From Parabacteroides distasonis ATCC 8503 (GTDB taxonomy: Bacteria; Bacteroidota; Bacteroidia; Bacteroidales; Tannerellaceae), in NCBI RefSeq assembly GCF_000012845.1, contig NC_009615.1, forward strand, positions 4,652,501 through 4,716,500: a stretch of 64,000 bases of DNA, read 5' to 3'. A program made the translations under genes and the position numbers. The notes beneath the pieces are model-generated. The model was not told the DNA's origin. It saw nothing but the letters and a program-made list of their open reading frames with translations, and searched no databases. Each line of letters opens with the position of its first letter. The stretch's first letter is position 1. Shown here one piece after another: positions 17,835 to 26,512 of this stretch.

Positions 17835-18845
17835 ATGGAAAAATTATTAGGAAAAAAGGTATTGCTATTTTCTCCTTTTGGAACCTGTAAACATTATACA
17901 GATGGTTGTGTTACAGAGTTGGAAAGTAGAGGGGCGGAAGTACGTGTTTATGACGAACGTCCGTCACAAGCTTCTTTCACAAAAATATATATGTATTTGT
18001 TTAAAAAGGTAGTGCCACAGTATTTCTTCAATTACATTAGAAGAATTGTGACTATCAATAAGGATTTTAATCCTGATATAATTTTTGTAATAAGGGGGCA
18101 GGGATTTGATGTGAAAGTACTTAAATATCTTCATAGGTGTTTTCCAAAATCTACTTTCATCTTTTTTCAGTGGGACCCTTTATGTGGAAAAAAAATACCA
18201 GAGATCCTTAAACAATATGACTATGTTTATTCTTTCGACACTGATGATGTTATAAATAATCCTCAATTTAAATTTAGACCTCTATTTTTTTTAAAAGAAT
18301 ATCAGGATATAGCTGTAAAAAAAGATTATAGCTTTGACGTATCTTTTGTGGGTACACTTTATAACAATAGATGGGGTGTTATAAAAAGACTTCAAGAGTA
18401 TTTTGTGATAAATCGGATCAAGTCATTCTTTTTTCTGTATATGGCAAGCTGGACACTTTATTTGTGGGATTTTATTCGTAGGGGAACTTTTGTTAGTTAT
18501 AAAAGAATGCAATTTAAGCCGATGAGTTATTTAGAAAATGTGGAAATTGTTAGAAAAAGTAAATGCATTCTTGATATTGTTTATTCTGAACAGAGCGGTC
18601 TATCTCCGAGGCCATATGAAGCTATGGCTGCTAACAGGAAGTATATTACTAATAATGCAGAAGTAATGAAATATGATTTCTATGATCCAGATAATATTTT
18701 AGTTGTTAATCTTGAATGTATTAATATACCTAAGGAGTTCTTGTTCTCAGATTTTAAACCTGTTGATCCATCTATATTATACAGATATTCTCTTCCTGGT
18801 TTTGTTGATGAAGTTTTTTCTAAAGTGGATAAAAGAGTAAAATAA
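17835..18845 (+). CDS. Glycosyltransferase, CgeB/GT-B-like
   Basis: A 336-residue protein. KKVLLFSPFGTCKHYTDGC at the N-terminus, YDYVYSFDTDDV in the middle (residues about 128-139), VSFVGTLYNNRWGVI near 170, and SGLSPRPYEAMAANRKYIT near 255 resemble GT-B proteins of the CgeB/DUF3880 type, where the last segment binds the sugar nucleotide. It probably takes part in repeat-unit assembly and may be the L-FucNAc transferase, because it follows the FucNAc genes; that assignment is inference. The gene is AT-rich. Confidence 0.62.
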   Translation: MEKLLGKKVLLFSPFGTCKHYTDGCVTELESRGAEVRVYDERPSQASFTKIYMYLFKKVVPQYFFNYIRRIVTINKDFNPDIIFVIRGQGFDVKVLKYLHRCFPKSTFIFFQWDPLCGKKIPEILKQYDYVYSFDTDDVINNPQFKFRPLFFLKEYQDIAVKKDYSFDVSFVGTLYNNRWGVIKRLQEYFVINRIKSFFFLYMASWTLYLWDFIRRGTFVSYKRMQFKPMSYLENVEIVRKSKCILDIVYSEQSGLSPRPYEAMAANRKYITNNAEVMKYDFYDPDNILVVNLECINIPKEFLFSDFKPVDPSILYRYSLPGFVDEVFSKVDKRVK

Positions 18846-18850
18846 GTTCC

Positions 18851-19528
18851 ATGAAATATTTAATTGTAGTTGCTCATCCCGACGATGAGGTTTTGGGAGC
18901 GGGAGCTTCTATCTCTAGATGGACCCAAAATGGCGACATTGTAGATGTGGCTATCATGTGTGCAGAAGCAAAAGCTCGTGCGTTCCGTCCCGATGATAAT
19001 GAGTTGGAGGATGATACGAATGCCAGTACCAAATACTTGGGAGTGGATAGGATATTTGAAGCGACTTTCCCTAATATCGAGATGAATACGGTGCCGCATT
19101 TGAGATTGGTGCAGTTTATTGAAAGTGCTATCAAAGAGAGTGAGCCGGATATTGTCATTACGCATCATCCCGCTGATACGAATAATGATCATTTGCAGAC
19201 TTCCATGGCTTGCCAAGAAGCTATCCGTTTGTTCCAACGTAGGCCCGAGGTGAAACGGGTGAAGGAGTTTTGGTATATGGAGGTGCCAAGCTGCACGGAA
19301 TGGGCTATTAATAACGCTATGAATCTGTTCCGTCCTAATTGTTACGTGGAAGTTGGTCAAGAGGGTGTGGATGCGAAGATTACGGCATTGGGAATGTACA
19401 GAGGAGTGATGCGTCCTTATCCGCACCCTCGTAGTGCCGAATATATTACTGGCCTTGCTGCTGTTAGGGGGAGCCAGTGGGGAACGAACTATGCTGAAAG
19501 CTTTGAAATCGTATTAAGAGAATATTAG
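18851..19528 (+). CDS. PIG-L/LmbE family deacetylase
   Basis: A 225-residue zinc hydrolase. The metal and catalytic motif AHPDDEVLGAGA lies at residues 8-19, and the second motif HHPADTNNDH near residue 100. PIG-L enzymes remove the N-acetyl group from GlcNAc-type sugars. In this locus it likely deacetylates a lipid-linked or nucleotide-linked amino sugar, leaving a free amine and giving the polymer a positive charge. It begins 6 bp after the preceding gene and ends 6 bp before the sugar transferase, whose product may be its substrate. Confidence 0.85.
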   Translation: MKYLIVVAHPDDEVLGAGASISRWTQNGDIVDVAIMCAEAKARAFRPDDNELEDDTNASTKYLGVDRIFEATFPNIEMNTVPHLRLVQFIESAIKESEPDIVITHHPADTNNDHLQTSMACQEAIRLFQRRPEVKRVKEFWYMEVPSCTEWAINNAMNLFRPNCYVEVGQEGVDAKITALGMYRGVMRPYPHPRSAEYITGLAAVRGSQWGTNYAESFEIVLREY

Positions 19529-19533
19529 TTAGT

Positions 19534-20154
19534 ATGTACAGATATTTCTTTAAACGTTTTTTAGATATTGTATTGTCAGGCATTGCCATGATTGCTCTGT
19601 TGCCGGTATATCTTGTCTTGGCTATTATTGTCAGGATCTCTATGGGTAGCCCGATCTTGTTCTCTCAAGAGCGTATCGGTAAAGGGGAAAAGCCTTTCAA
19701 GCTGTATAAGTTCCGGTCGATGACCAATGCACGAGACAAGGAGGGGAATTTACTTCCGGAGGAACAACGTGTAACTAGGGCTGGGGCTTTGATTCGTTCT
19801 TCCTCCCTTGATGAATTACCGGAACTATGGGCGATTTTCATTGGCGATATGTCTTTTGTTGGTCCACGTCCACTTCGGATGGATGATCTTCCGTATTTCA
19901 ATGAATCTGAACGAGCACGTCATAGCGTACGTGGAGGTTTGATTCCTCCCGACAGCTTGTCTGGCAAGGTCTTTACAACGTATGAGGAACAATTTGAATA
20001 TGAGGTGTATTATGCAAACCATTTATCTTTATGGTTAGATTTGAAGGTGTTTTTCTTGACATTTAGTATAATAATTAAGCGTATGACGAATGATTATGGT
20101 AATGATTTCAGACCTCATTTGAAAGAGTATCGAACCAATGAAATAATGAAATAA
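19534..20154 (+). CDS. Initiating sugar-1-phosphate transferase (PglC/WcaJ type)
   Basis: A 206-residue monotopic phosphoglycosyltransferase. One N-terminal hydrophobic segment (residues about 10-35) is followed by FSQERIGKGEKPFKLYKFRS, RSSSLDELPELW and FVGPRPL; the Asp-Glu pair of LDELPE is catalytic in this family. It transfers a sugar phosphate from a UDP-sugar to undecaprenyl phosphate, which starts each repeat unit. The short PglC-like form without the extra N-terminal domains typically uses a UDP-diNAcBac or other 6-deoxy-HexNAc sugar. Confidence 0.88.
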   Translation: MYRYFFKRFLDIVLSGIAMIALLPVYLVLAIIVRISMGSPILFSQERIGKGEKPFKLYKFRSMTNARDKEGNLLPEEQRVTRAGALIRSSSLDELPELWAIFIGDMSFVGPRPLRMDDLPYFNESERARHSVRGGLIPPDSLSGKVFTTYEEQFEYEVYYANHLSLWLDLKVFFLTFSIIIKRMTNDYGNDFRPHLKEYRTNEIMK

Positions 20155-20167
20155 ATATGTTATACTA

Positions 20168-21391
20168 ATGGAACAAGCTATTAGGAATCTTATTAAGAGT
20201 AATGGTACTCCTTTTTATCTGTTTGATGAAAAAGGCTTCATTGATAATTATAGAAAGCTGGAAGGTATCTTCAAGGCTATTTATCCTAATTACCAGCTTT
20301 CTTATTCCTACAAGACCAATTATACTCCTTTTGTTTGCCAATTGGTTAGATCGTTGGGTGGGTATGCCGAGGTAGTTTCTGATATGGAATATACACTGGC
20401 TAAAAAGTTAGGTTATGATAACAAACAGATTGTTTACAATGGCCCCTCAAAAGGAGAGGAGATGTTTGATCACTTAGAACATCAAGGTATATTGAATATA
20501 GATAGTCTAGATGAGGCGAAGCGTATAATTTCTTATGTTAAAGGGCATCCTGATAGAAATTATACGGTTGGTATTCGTATAAATATGCATGTGGGTGGTG
20601 ATTTTATTTCTCGTTTTGGGCTAGTGCCAGAAAGTAAGGAATTACAGGAAACGGTTTCTTTAATTAAAGAAACTGTCAATCTGAATTTGATCGGTCTGCA
20701 TTGTCATATCAGTCGCTCAAGAGGTGTGGAGGCTTGGACTAAACGTACGGAGATTATGTTGAAAGCGGCGGATGACTATATTGACGGGGTTCCAGCTTAT
20801 ATTTCGTTGGGAAGCGGTATGTATGCTGATATGCCTGAATTTTTGAAACAACAGTTTGGGGGTGATACCGTGCCTACTTATGAAGATTATGCGGATTGTA
20901 CGATCCAGCCTTTTGCTGACCATTATAAAGATGTGGAAAATCAACCTATCTTATTTACTGAGCCTGGTACTACTGTGGTAGCTCGTTATTTGAGTTTTGT
21001 AACGAAAGTTCTTAGCGTTAAAGAGGTAAGGGGACGATATATAGCTAATATGGATGGTGATTATCATAATTTGGGTGAAATCTGTACTATGAAAAAATTG
21101 CCGGTAACTGTTTTGTCAGGAGGTAAGGAACAGCATACTTATACTAATATGGATATCATGGGATTCACATGTTTGGAACAAGATGTACTCTATCCGGGAT
21201 TTGAACAATCTATCGCAGAAGGTGACATTTTGGTGTTCGACAATGTTGGTGGTTATTCCATTGTGTCTAAGCCACAATTCATCAAACCTCAAAGTGCCAT
21301 GTATGTCCTGCGTACCAATGGTGAGGTGGAACAGATTATGCGGGCAGAGACTTTCGATGACGTATTCAATAAATTTAGCTTTAAATTCTAG
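20168..21391 (+). CDS. PLP-dependent decarboxylase, diaminopimelate/ornithine decarboxylase family
   Basis: A 407-residue fold-type III PLP enzyme. SYSYKTNYTPFVCQ near residue 45 carries the lysine that binds PLP, LIGLHCHISRS near 175 the ring-stacking histidine, and TEPGTTVVA near 260 the EPG motif. The protein resembles LysA, but the metabolic lysA partners are absent and it sits in a capsule operon before an ATP-grasp ligase. It could produce an amine for attachment to the polymer. The substrate is unknown. A misplaced lysA is the plain alternative. Confidence 0.78.
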   Translation: MEQAIRNLIKSNGTPFYLFDEKGFIDNYRKLEGIFKAIYPNYQLSYSYKTNYTPFVCQLVRSLGGYAEVVSDMEYTLAKKLGYDNKQIVYNGPSKGEEMFDHLEHQGILNIDSLDEAKRIISYVKGHPDRNYTVGIRINMHVGGDFISRFGLVPESKELQETVSLIKETVNLNLIGLHCHISRSRGVEAWTKRTEIMLKAADDYIDGVPAYISLGSGMYADMPEFLKQQFGGDTVPTYEDYADCTIQPFADHYKDVENQPILFTEPGTTVVARYLSFVTKVLSVKEVRGRYIANMDGDYHNLGEICTMKKLPVTVLSGGKEQHTYTNMDIMGFTCLEQDVLYPGFEQSIAEGDILVFDNVGGYSIVSKPQFIKPQSAMYVLRTNGEVEQIMRAETFDDVFNKFSFKF

Positions 21392-21396
21392 AATCC

Positions 21397-22458
21397 ATGA
21401 GAGATATAGTTGTATTAAGTTCGGCGTGTGGAGCATTCTTTATGCCGGGTTTCTTCAAATGTCTGAAAGCAAATAAAGAAAGAAATATCAAGATTGTCGG
21501 TTGCGATATATCCAATGATCCTGCGATGAATTTGCTGGTGGATAAATATTATCAAGTTCCCAAATATACTGATTCTAATTTTGTAGATGTTCTTCTGAAC
21601 ATTTGTAAGAATGAAAAGGTAGATGTGTTTTTTCCGCATATTTCTATGGAACTTCCTTCCATTCTAAAAAGAATGGATGATTTTAAGAAGCTGGATGTAA
21701 AAGTGGCTATCTCGAATAATGAAACACTTGAAATCGCTAACAGTAAATATCAGCTTTATGAGTTTATGAAGGATAAAGGGTTGGTGGTGCCGAAATATTT
21801 CTTGGTAGATTCTGCCAAAACACTTCGTAATCGTATCGGAGAATTGGGTTATCCTCAAAAGCCTGTTTGCGTTAAGATGACACAGAATAGTGGTAGTCGT
21901 GGGGTACGAATCGTACGTGCTAATTTGTCGAAATCAGATTTATTTATGCATGAAAAGCCTTCTTCTCAGAATGTGACATTAGAGGAAATGTACGAGATAA
22001 TAGATGGATGCCAACCTATACCTGAAATGATAGCGATGGAATTTCTTCCAGGTGTAGAATATACGGTGGATCTTTTGGCTGACCAAGGAAATACATTGTA
22101 CATTGCGGGGAGAAGAAATACGACTAGTTCTATGAGTATCGCTCAAAGTAGTGTGGTGGAAAAGAAAAGCGATGCTTATCAGCTATGTAAAGATATTGTG
22201 CGTGAATTAAACTTAGATGGTAATATTGGTTTTGATTTTATGTTAGATGAGAATGATACTCCATGGTTAACAGATTTGAATCCGCGTGTCACTGCTACCA
22301 TCGTATTATATGCTGGAGCTGGTTTGAATTTACCGTATTTGAGAGTGAAACAATTATTAGGTGAGGAATTACCGCCAATAGAGATAAAATATGGTACCAA
22401 ATTATTACGTAAGTATTGGGATATTTTGTATAATGAGGATGGTTTGATTAAATTATAA
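21397..22458 (+). CDS. ATP-grasp ligase
   Basis: A 353-residue protein with an N-terminal Rossmann-like part (DIVVLSSACGAFFMPGFFKC) and an ATP-grasp core: KPVCVKMTQNSGSRGVRIV near residue 158, MAMEFLPGVEYTVDLL (as IAMEFLPGVEYTVD) near 210, and GFDFMLDENDTPWLTDLNPR near 272 with the metal-binding D/N residues. Such carbamoyl-phosphate-synthase-like ligases form amide or peptide bonds. With the decarboxylase upstream, the pair may make an amine or amino acid and couple it to a carboxyl of the polysaccharide, for instance glucuronate from Ugd. Confidence 0.8.
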   Translation: MRDIVVLSSACGAFFMPGFFKCLKANKERNIKIVGCDISNDPAMNLLVDKYYQVPKYTDSNFVDVLLNICKNEKVDVFFPHISMELPSILKRMDDFKKLDVKVAISNNETLEIANSKYQLYEFMKDKGLVVPKYFLVDSAKTLRNRIGELGYPQKPVCVKMTQNSGSRGVRIVRANLSKSDLFMHEKPSSQNVTLEEMYEIIDGCQPIPEMIAMEFLPGVEYTVDLLADQGNTLYIAGRRNTTSSMSIAQSSVVEKKSDAYQLCKDIVRELNLDGNIGFDFMLDENDTPWLTDLNPRVTATIVLYAGAGLNLPYLRVKQLLGEELPPIEIKYGTKLLRKYWDILYNEDGLIKL

Positions 22459-23315
22459 TGTTAGCTATGAAAAGAGTACTGATAACAGGAGCCGGTAGCT
22501 ATATTGGGACAAATATAGAAAACTGGTTAAACCGATTCCCCTCAAAATACCAAGTTGCTTCTATTGGAACAATAAATAATGAATGGAAGAAAACAGATTT
22601 CTCTTCTTTTGATGTAGTGATAGATGTCGCTGGTATTGCTCATATAAAAATTACGGAAGACTTAAGGGATTTGTTCTATTCGATTAATCGGGATATGACG
22701 ATTGATATATGCCAAACAGCAAGAGAGTCAGGAGTGAAGCAATTCATTTTCTTGTCGTCAATGAACGTTTATGGAGATGATTGTGGTATTGTCACAGATA
22801 AGAATAATGAGAATCCTTCTAGCTTTTACGGAGATAGTAAACTGCAGGCGGATAAAGTTATTCAATCCATGAATGACGATTCGTTTGCGGTATGCAGTGT
22901 TCGTCCACCAGCGATATATGGTAAAGGTTGCAAAGGGAATTATCCTTTACTAGTGAAATACGGGCAAAAATTGCCTGTGTTTCCTGATTATCCGCAGAGA
23001 AAGAGCTTGATTTTTATTGATAATCTATGTGAATTTATCAGACTGTTGATTGATAATAATTCTAAGGGGATTTTTTGTCCGCAGAATATAGAGTACGCTT
23101 CCACTTCTGTTATGGTAAATGCTATAGCGAAATATAGTGGTCATAAAATATGGTTGACTACATTATTAAATCCTTTCGTATGGCTAGGTATAAAACTGAT
23201 TCGTTTTGTACAACGTGCTTTTGATGATGATGCTTATGATTTGTCATTAAGTAATGATTTTGATGGAAAATATAATGTGGTTTCTTTTGAGGAATCTATA
23301 AAAAGATCTGTATAG
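22458..23315 (+). CDS. NAD-dependent epimerase/reductase (SDR)
   Basis: A 285-residue atypical extended SDR. The start KRVLITGAGSYIGTNIENWL has the NAD-binding GxGxxG-like motif; FLSSMNVYG and FYGDSKLQADK near residue 128 carry the YxxxK-type active site. Similar proteins in Bacteroidales capsule loci reduce the 4-keto group of a nucleotide amino sugar before the PglC-type transferase acts. The ATG at 22458 overlaps the preceding TAA (TAATG); ATG 22467 is an equally good start. It is the last gene of the capsule operon. Confidence 0.75.
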   Translation: MLAMKRVLITGAGSYIGTNIENWLNRFPSKYQVASIGTINNEWKKTDFSSFDVVIDVAGIAHIKITEDLRDLFYSINRDMTIDICQTARESGVKQFIFLSSMNVYGDDCGIVTDKNNENPSSFYGDSKLQADKVIQSMNDDSFAVCSVRPPAIYGKGCKGNYPLLVKYGQKLPVFPDYPQRKSLIFIDNLCEFIRLLIDNNSKGIFCPQNIEYASTSVMVNAIAKYSGHKIWLTTLLNPFVWLGIKLIRFVQRAFDDDAYDLSLSNDFDGKYNVVSFEESIKRSV

Positions 23316-23431
23316 TTTTATATTCGAGGTTAAGGATGGAATATCTAGAGGGTGATTCGTTTACTAGAAGAGACGTATTGTAGCTCTTGCTCTGTAGGCT
23401 GTCGAAGACTGAAAAGTAAGAATAATGTTAT

Positions 23432-23469
23432 CGGGAGAGTTGGTGTAATAGCCGGCTCTCCCGTTTTTT
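23432..23469 (+). terminator. Rho-independent terminator of the capsule operon
   Basis: An 11-bp stem (CGGGAGAGTTG at 23432-23442 with CGGCTCTCCCG at 23453-23463, two G-U pairs) is followed by six T. It lies 116 bp after the last capsule gene and before the convergent TonB receptor gene. Confidence 0.85.
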
Positions 23470-23490
23470 ATTTCTATTGAACGCTTGCGC

Positions 23491-25815
23491 TTAAAAGGCG
23501 ATCGCCACCTCCGCACCGATCTGGAAAGGCTTACCTAGTTGGATAAACGGATTCCCGAATGACTCGAAATAAAATGCAGAGTAATGGGTGTTCGTTATAT
23601 TACGGCTCCATAGGTTTACGTTGACGATACCTTTGCGTACGCCTACCTTTGCGTTTACCGTTCCGTAGAATTTCTGGTAGATGTCGTTTCGCTCGGTCCA
23701 GAAGATCTTTCCGACACCGCTGAATTGGGCGGAGGCGGAGAATTGGTCTATCCATGCGTAACGGAACAGGCGGGTGTATTGCAGTCCGACATTGAGGGTA
23801 TGACGTGGGGTATATGGGATGAAGTTGTTCTTGAAATCCTCTTTCCCGTTGTTGTAATCCCGGAACGTAGCATGGGTGAAACCGTAATTAACGTCGGCGG
23901 TTAGCCCATCGATGATGCGGGCACGCAAGGAGGCCTCTATACCGTAGCTTTTGGCTTTCCCGGCGTTGGTGAGGATACGGCCGTTGCCGCTGTTCACGAA
24001 TTTGGTCAGCTGAACGTCTTGAATGTCCATATAGAAACCTGTCAATTCTGCGCTTAGGCGTTGGAATAGCAACTCGCTACGGATACCGATCTCGTAGTTC
24101 CAGCTTTTCTCCGGTTTGTAGGAGGCTACTTCCTCGATGGGGGTAGGTTCTTTGACCTCGATCGGCATCATGTCCTTGAAAGCGCTCATCATATCGTATT
24201 GCATCTGGCTTTGCATCACGTCTGCCGACATTTGTACGTTGTAGCCCCCGGTCTTATAACCTTTCGCTACCGATACATAGGTGAACGTGTTTGGCGAGCA
24301 TTCGTACTTTAAAGAGACTTTCGGAAGTACTTGCCAGAAGTCTTGGGAGACACTGGCGTCCATCACGGTGGTTGGGATCGGGAAAAGTTTCTCGATGTCG
24401 ATAACCGGTCCGTTTTCTACGAAGCCGAAACCCATTCTCATCTTAGCCTCGGAATTGTAATCCATCTTTTGCTTCTCGTAATCCAAGCGGATACCGGCGG
24501 TAATTGACAGGCCTTCCGTGAACAGGTTGTTATAAGTGGATTGGTGATACAATGCAAGACCGTAAGAAGGGGTGTCGAAAGAACCCGGAATATAAAGATA
24601 ATCGTCCAGTATTTTCAGATAGGGCATCTTAGGGTGATCTTTCTTCAATTGATCGAATACGGGCTGGAGGACGGTCTTAATTCCGTCTTCCTTGAAATCG
24701 ACCGGGCCGTCCGTATGTAGATCATCGTAGAAACCGTAGAGTCCGAAGGACCATTGGTAATTATTTCTCGTGTTGCTCTTGATCGCAAATTCCTCGCTGA
24801 AAGCGTTTTGTTTTTGCTTTTGGTTGAGGGTGAAGATCGAGAGAGGGGAGAAGTCTTGATCCATCTTCATGTCATCCTTGAAATATTGATGACCGGTGAT
24901 GCTGCTTAGTATCACGTGCTCATTCCGGTATTCAAGGGACAGGTTATTGGCGATGACCGTCCGTTTATAAGAGCTGGGATCGTTGATATTGATAGGATTT
25001 ACATACTTGTGATCGGTATTTCCGGTTCCGATGAACATACCATATGGAAACGCTCCTTGATCCGTATAATCTACGGAAAGGGAGTAGGAGGCACGGAAGT
25101 TCGGATTGAAGCGACCTTCTAACTTGAATCGGCCGCCTACATTGTCTTCCTTATCGATCTTTTTCCCATCGTAGGCATTGGTGTAGAAGCCGTCGCTATG
25201 GTCATAGTAAGCGGCGGCGGTGAATCCGATGGTCTCGCTCAACTTAGCATAATGGGAGGCCTTGACTTTATATTGCCCGTAGCTTCCGGCCGATAGGGAG
25301 AGTTTCTTTCCTTGGTAATCGAACGGGGAGATGGTATAGATATTTACGATGCCCCCCATGGCGTTACGACCATACAAGGTTCCTTGCGGCCCTCGTAATA
25401 CCTCGATGCGTTGGATATCGGTCAGCTCGAAATCGAAGGTGCTTTTATCCAGATAAGGCACGTTGTCTACATATAAGCCTACGGATTGTCCGCTACTTCT
25501 GGCTCCGTTACCGCGGATATAGATGGCCGAGGTTAGTTTTGCCCCATAATCCGGCATGTATAGGTTCGGGACGAAAGAACTTATATCCTTTAATGCGTCG
25601 ATCTGCCTGCCGGAGATCATTTGCGGCGAAAGGATCGATACGGAACCGGGTAACGTACGGAGGTTATTCGTCTCCTTCGTGGATGAGGTCACGATTACCT
25701 CACCCATGTTATAGGTTTTTATCGTGTCGTTCTCGTTAGCCTTGATGTCCTCGGCGTATACATTTTGCAGCCCCAACGCACCTAGGGCGATGATACCTAA
25801 GTAGTGTCTCTTCAT
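23491..25815 (-). CDS. TonB-dependent outer-membrane receptor
   Basis: A 774-residue protein from ATG 25815, with signal peptide MKRHYLGIIALGALGLQNVY ending near A-E. The plug domain begins at the TonB-box-like GEVIVTSSTKE and contains IRGNGARSSGQSVGLYVDN, RIEVLRGPQGTLYGRNAMGG, the family hallmark. The barrel ends in the aromatic-rich PFQIGAEVAIAF. No SusC-type N-terminal carboxypeptidase-regulatory domain is present, and no SusD gene is adjacent, so an iron-complex or cofactor substrate is more likely than a glycan. It lies 107 bp downstream of the LuxR regulator on the same strand. A longer start at 25845 adds a non-signal-like stretch. Confidence 0.88.
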   Translation of the reverse strand: MKRHYLGIIALGALGLQNVYAEDIKANENDTIKTYNMGEVIVTSSTKETNNLRTLPGSVSILSPQMISGRQIDALKDISSFVPNLYMPDYGAKLTSAIYIRGNGARSSGQSVGLYVDNVPYLDKSTFDFELTDIQRIEVLRGPQGTLYGRNAMGGIVNIYTISPFDYQGKKLSLSAGSYGQYKVKASHYAKLSETIGFTAAAYYDHSDGFYTNAYDGKKIDKEDNVGGRFKLEGRFNPNFRASYSLSVDYTDQGAFPYGMFIGTGNTDHKYVNPININDPSSYKRTVIANNLSLEYRNEHVILSSITGHQYFKDDMKMDQDFSPLSIFTLNQKQKQNAFSEEFAIKSNTRNNYQWSFGLYGFYDDLHTDGPVDFKEDGIKTVLQPVFDQLKKDHPKMPYLKILDDYLYIPGSFDTPSYGLALYHQSTYNNLFTEGLSITAGIRLDYEKQKMDYNSEAKMRMGFGFVENGPVIDIEKLFPIPTTVMDASVSQDFWQVLPKVSLKYECSPNTFTYVSVAKGYKTGGYNVQMSADVMQSQMQYDMMSAFKDMMPIEVKEPTPIEEVASYKPEKSWNYEIGIRSELLFQRLSAELTGFYMDIQDVQLTKFVNSGNGRILTNAGKAKSYGIEASLRARIIDGLTADVNYGFTHATFRDYNNGKEDFKNNFIPYTPRHTLNVGLQYTRLFRYAWIDQFSASAQFSGVGKIFWTERNDIYQKFYGTVNAKVGVRKGIVNVNLWSRNITNTHYSAFYFESFGNPFIQLGKPFQIGAEVAIAF

Positions 25816-25878
25816 CGAATTTCTTTTGTTAGTATATTTTTTCAATCGCGAAGAAACGGTAAAGAAACAGGATGGTCA

Positions 25879-25898
25879 ATCACTAGATGTAGTGATTT
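25879..25898. promoter_or_regulatory. 8-bp inverted repeat between luxR-like gene and TonB receptor
   Basis: AATCACTA, four bases GATG, TAGTGATT. It lies 64 bp upstream of the receptor start and 24 bp past the stop-side... that is, between the receptor start (25815) and the end of the LuxR-type gene (25922). There is no T-run on the minus strand, so a regulator site is more plausible than a terminator. Confidence 0.3.
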
Positions 25899-25921
25899 TG
25901 AAAGCCGGTTTGTTGGTTTCG

Positions 25922-26503
25922 CTATAGTTCGATATCGTCACCTGAGATGATCCCGTTCATGATGGCGTAGAAGGTGAGGCCGGATACGGTCTTGATGCCC
26001 AGCTTGGCGGTGATGTTCTTACGATGGGTAAGGACGGTGTTCAAGCTGATGTTCAGCTTATCGGCGATCTCTTTATTCGTGATGCCTTTTACGATCAGTT
26101 GAAGTACGTCTACCTCACGGCTGGATAGGTCCTTGTTGTTTTCGGTTGTGGTGTTGCCGGAGCTGTCGCTCGTAAATAATTGTTGCAATTGCTCGATAAT
26201 GGTCTCTTGGGAGGAACGTAACGTGATACGGTTCGTAGACGAGAGCGCCCCGTGTTCTTCGGTGCTGTCGATGAGGATGGCGGTCTTGTTTCTTCTCGGG
26301 AGGAAGAAATCTGCGTTGAGCACAAGGGTATCTGAATCGGTGAAATAGTAATCGTAGGTGTCGCTTCCTGTGGAGGAAAGCATCTCGAAATTTGGAAAAT
26401 AGCAAACCTCTACCGGGGGGAAGTAGTCGGTCAGCAAGCTTTGCAGCCCGATACTTCTTAGGGTATCAGACAGTATGATCGCTATTTGTTTGTTTCGATG
26501 CAT
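25922..26503 (-). CDS. LuxR-family transcriptional regulator
   Basis: A 193-residue protein with a C-terminal LuxR-type HTH: LSSREVDVLQLIVKGITNKE at about residues 127-146, then IADKLNISLNTVLTHRKNI. The N-terminal part has the length of a receiver domain, but the usual phospho-acceptor aspartate context is not evident (DYYFTDSDT and ILIDSTEEHG are the closest), so it may be a pseudo-receiver. It lies 9 bp downstream of the hemerythrin-like gene and is the natural regulator of this cluster, perhaps answering to redox or nitrosative stress. Confidence 0.8.
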   Translation of the reverse strand: MHRNKQIAIILSDTLRSIGLQSLLTDYFPPVEVCYFPNFEMLSSTGSDTYDYYFTDSDTLVLNADFFLPRRNKTAILIDSTEEHGALSSTNRITLRSSQETIIEQLQQLFTSDSSGNTTTENNKDLSSREVDVLQLIVKGITNKEIADKLNISLNTVLTHRKNITAKLGIKTVSGLTFYAIMNGIISGDDIEL

Positions 26504-26512
26504 TTCAGATCG

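Noticed and set aside
18860..19426. A 188-codon minus-strand frame over the PIG-L deacetylase gene
   Set aside because: The plus-strand frame has the AHPDDE and HHPADTNNDH motifs; the minus frame is a shadow without coding-like composition.
23316..23431. A possible small gene between the capsule operon and its terminator
   Set aside because: No frame with plausible start and length; it reads as untranslated 3' sequence.
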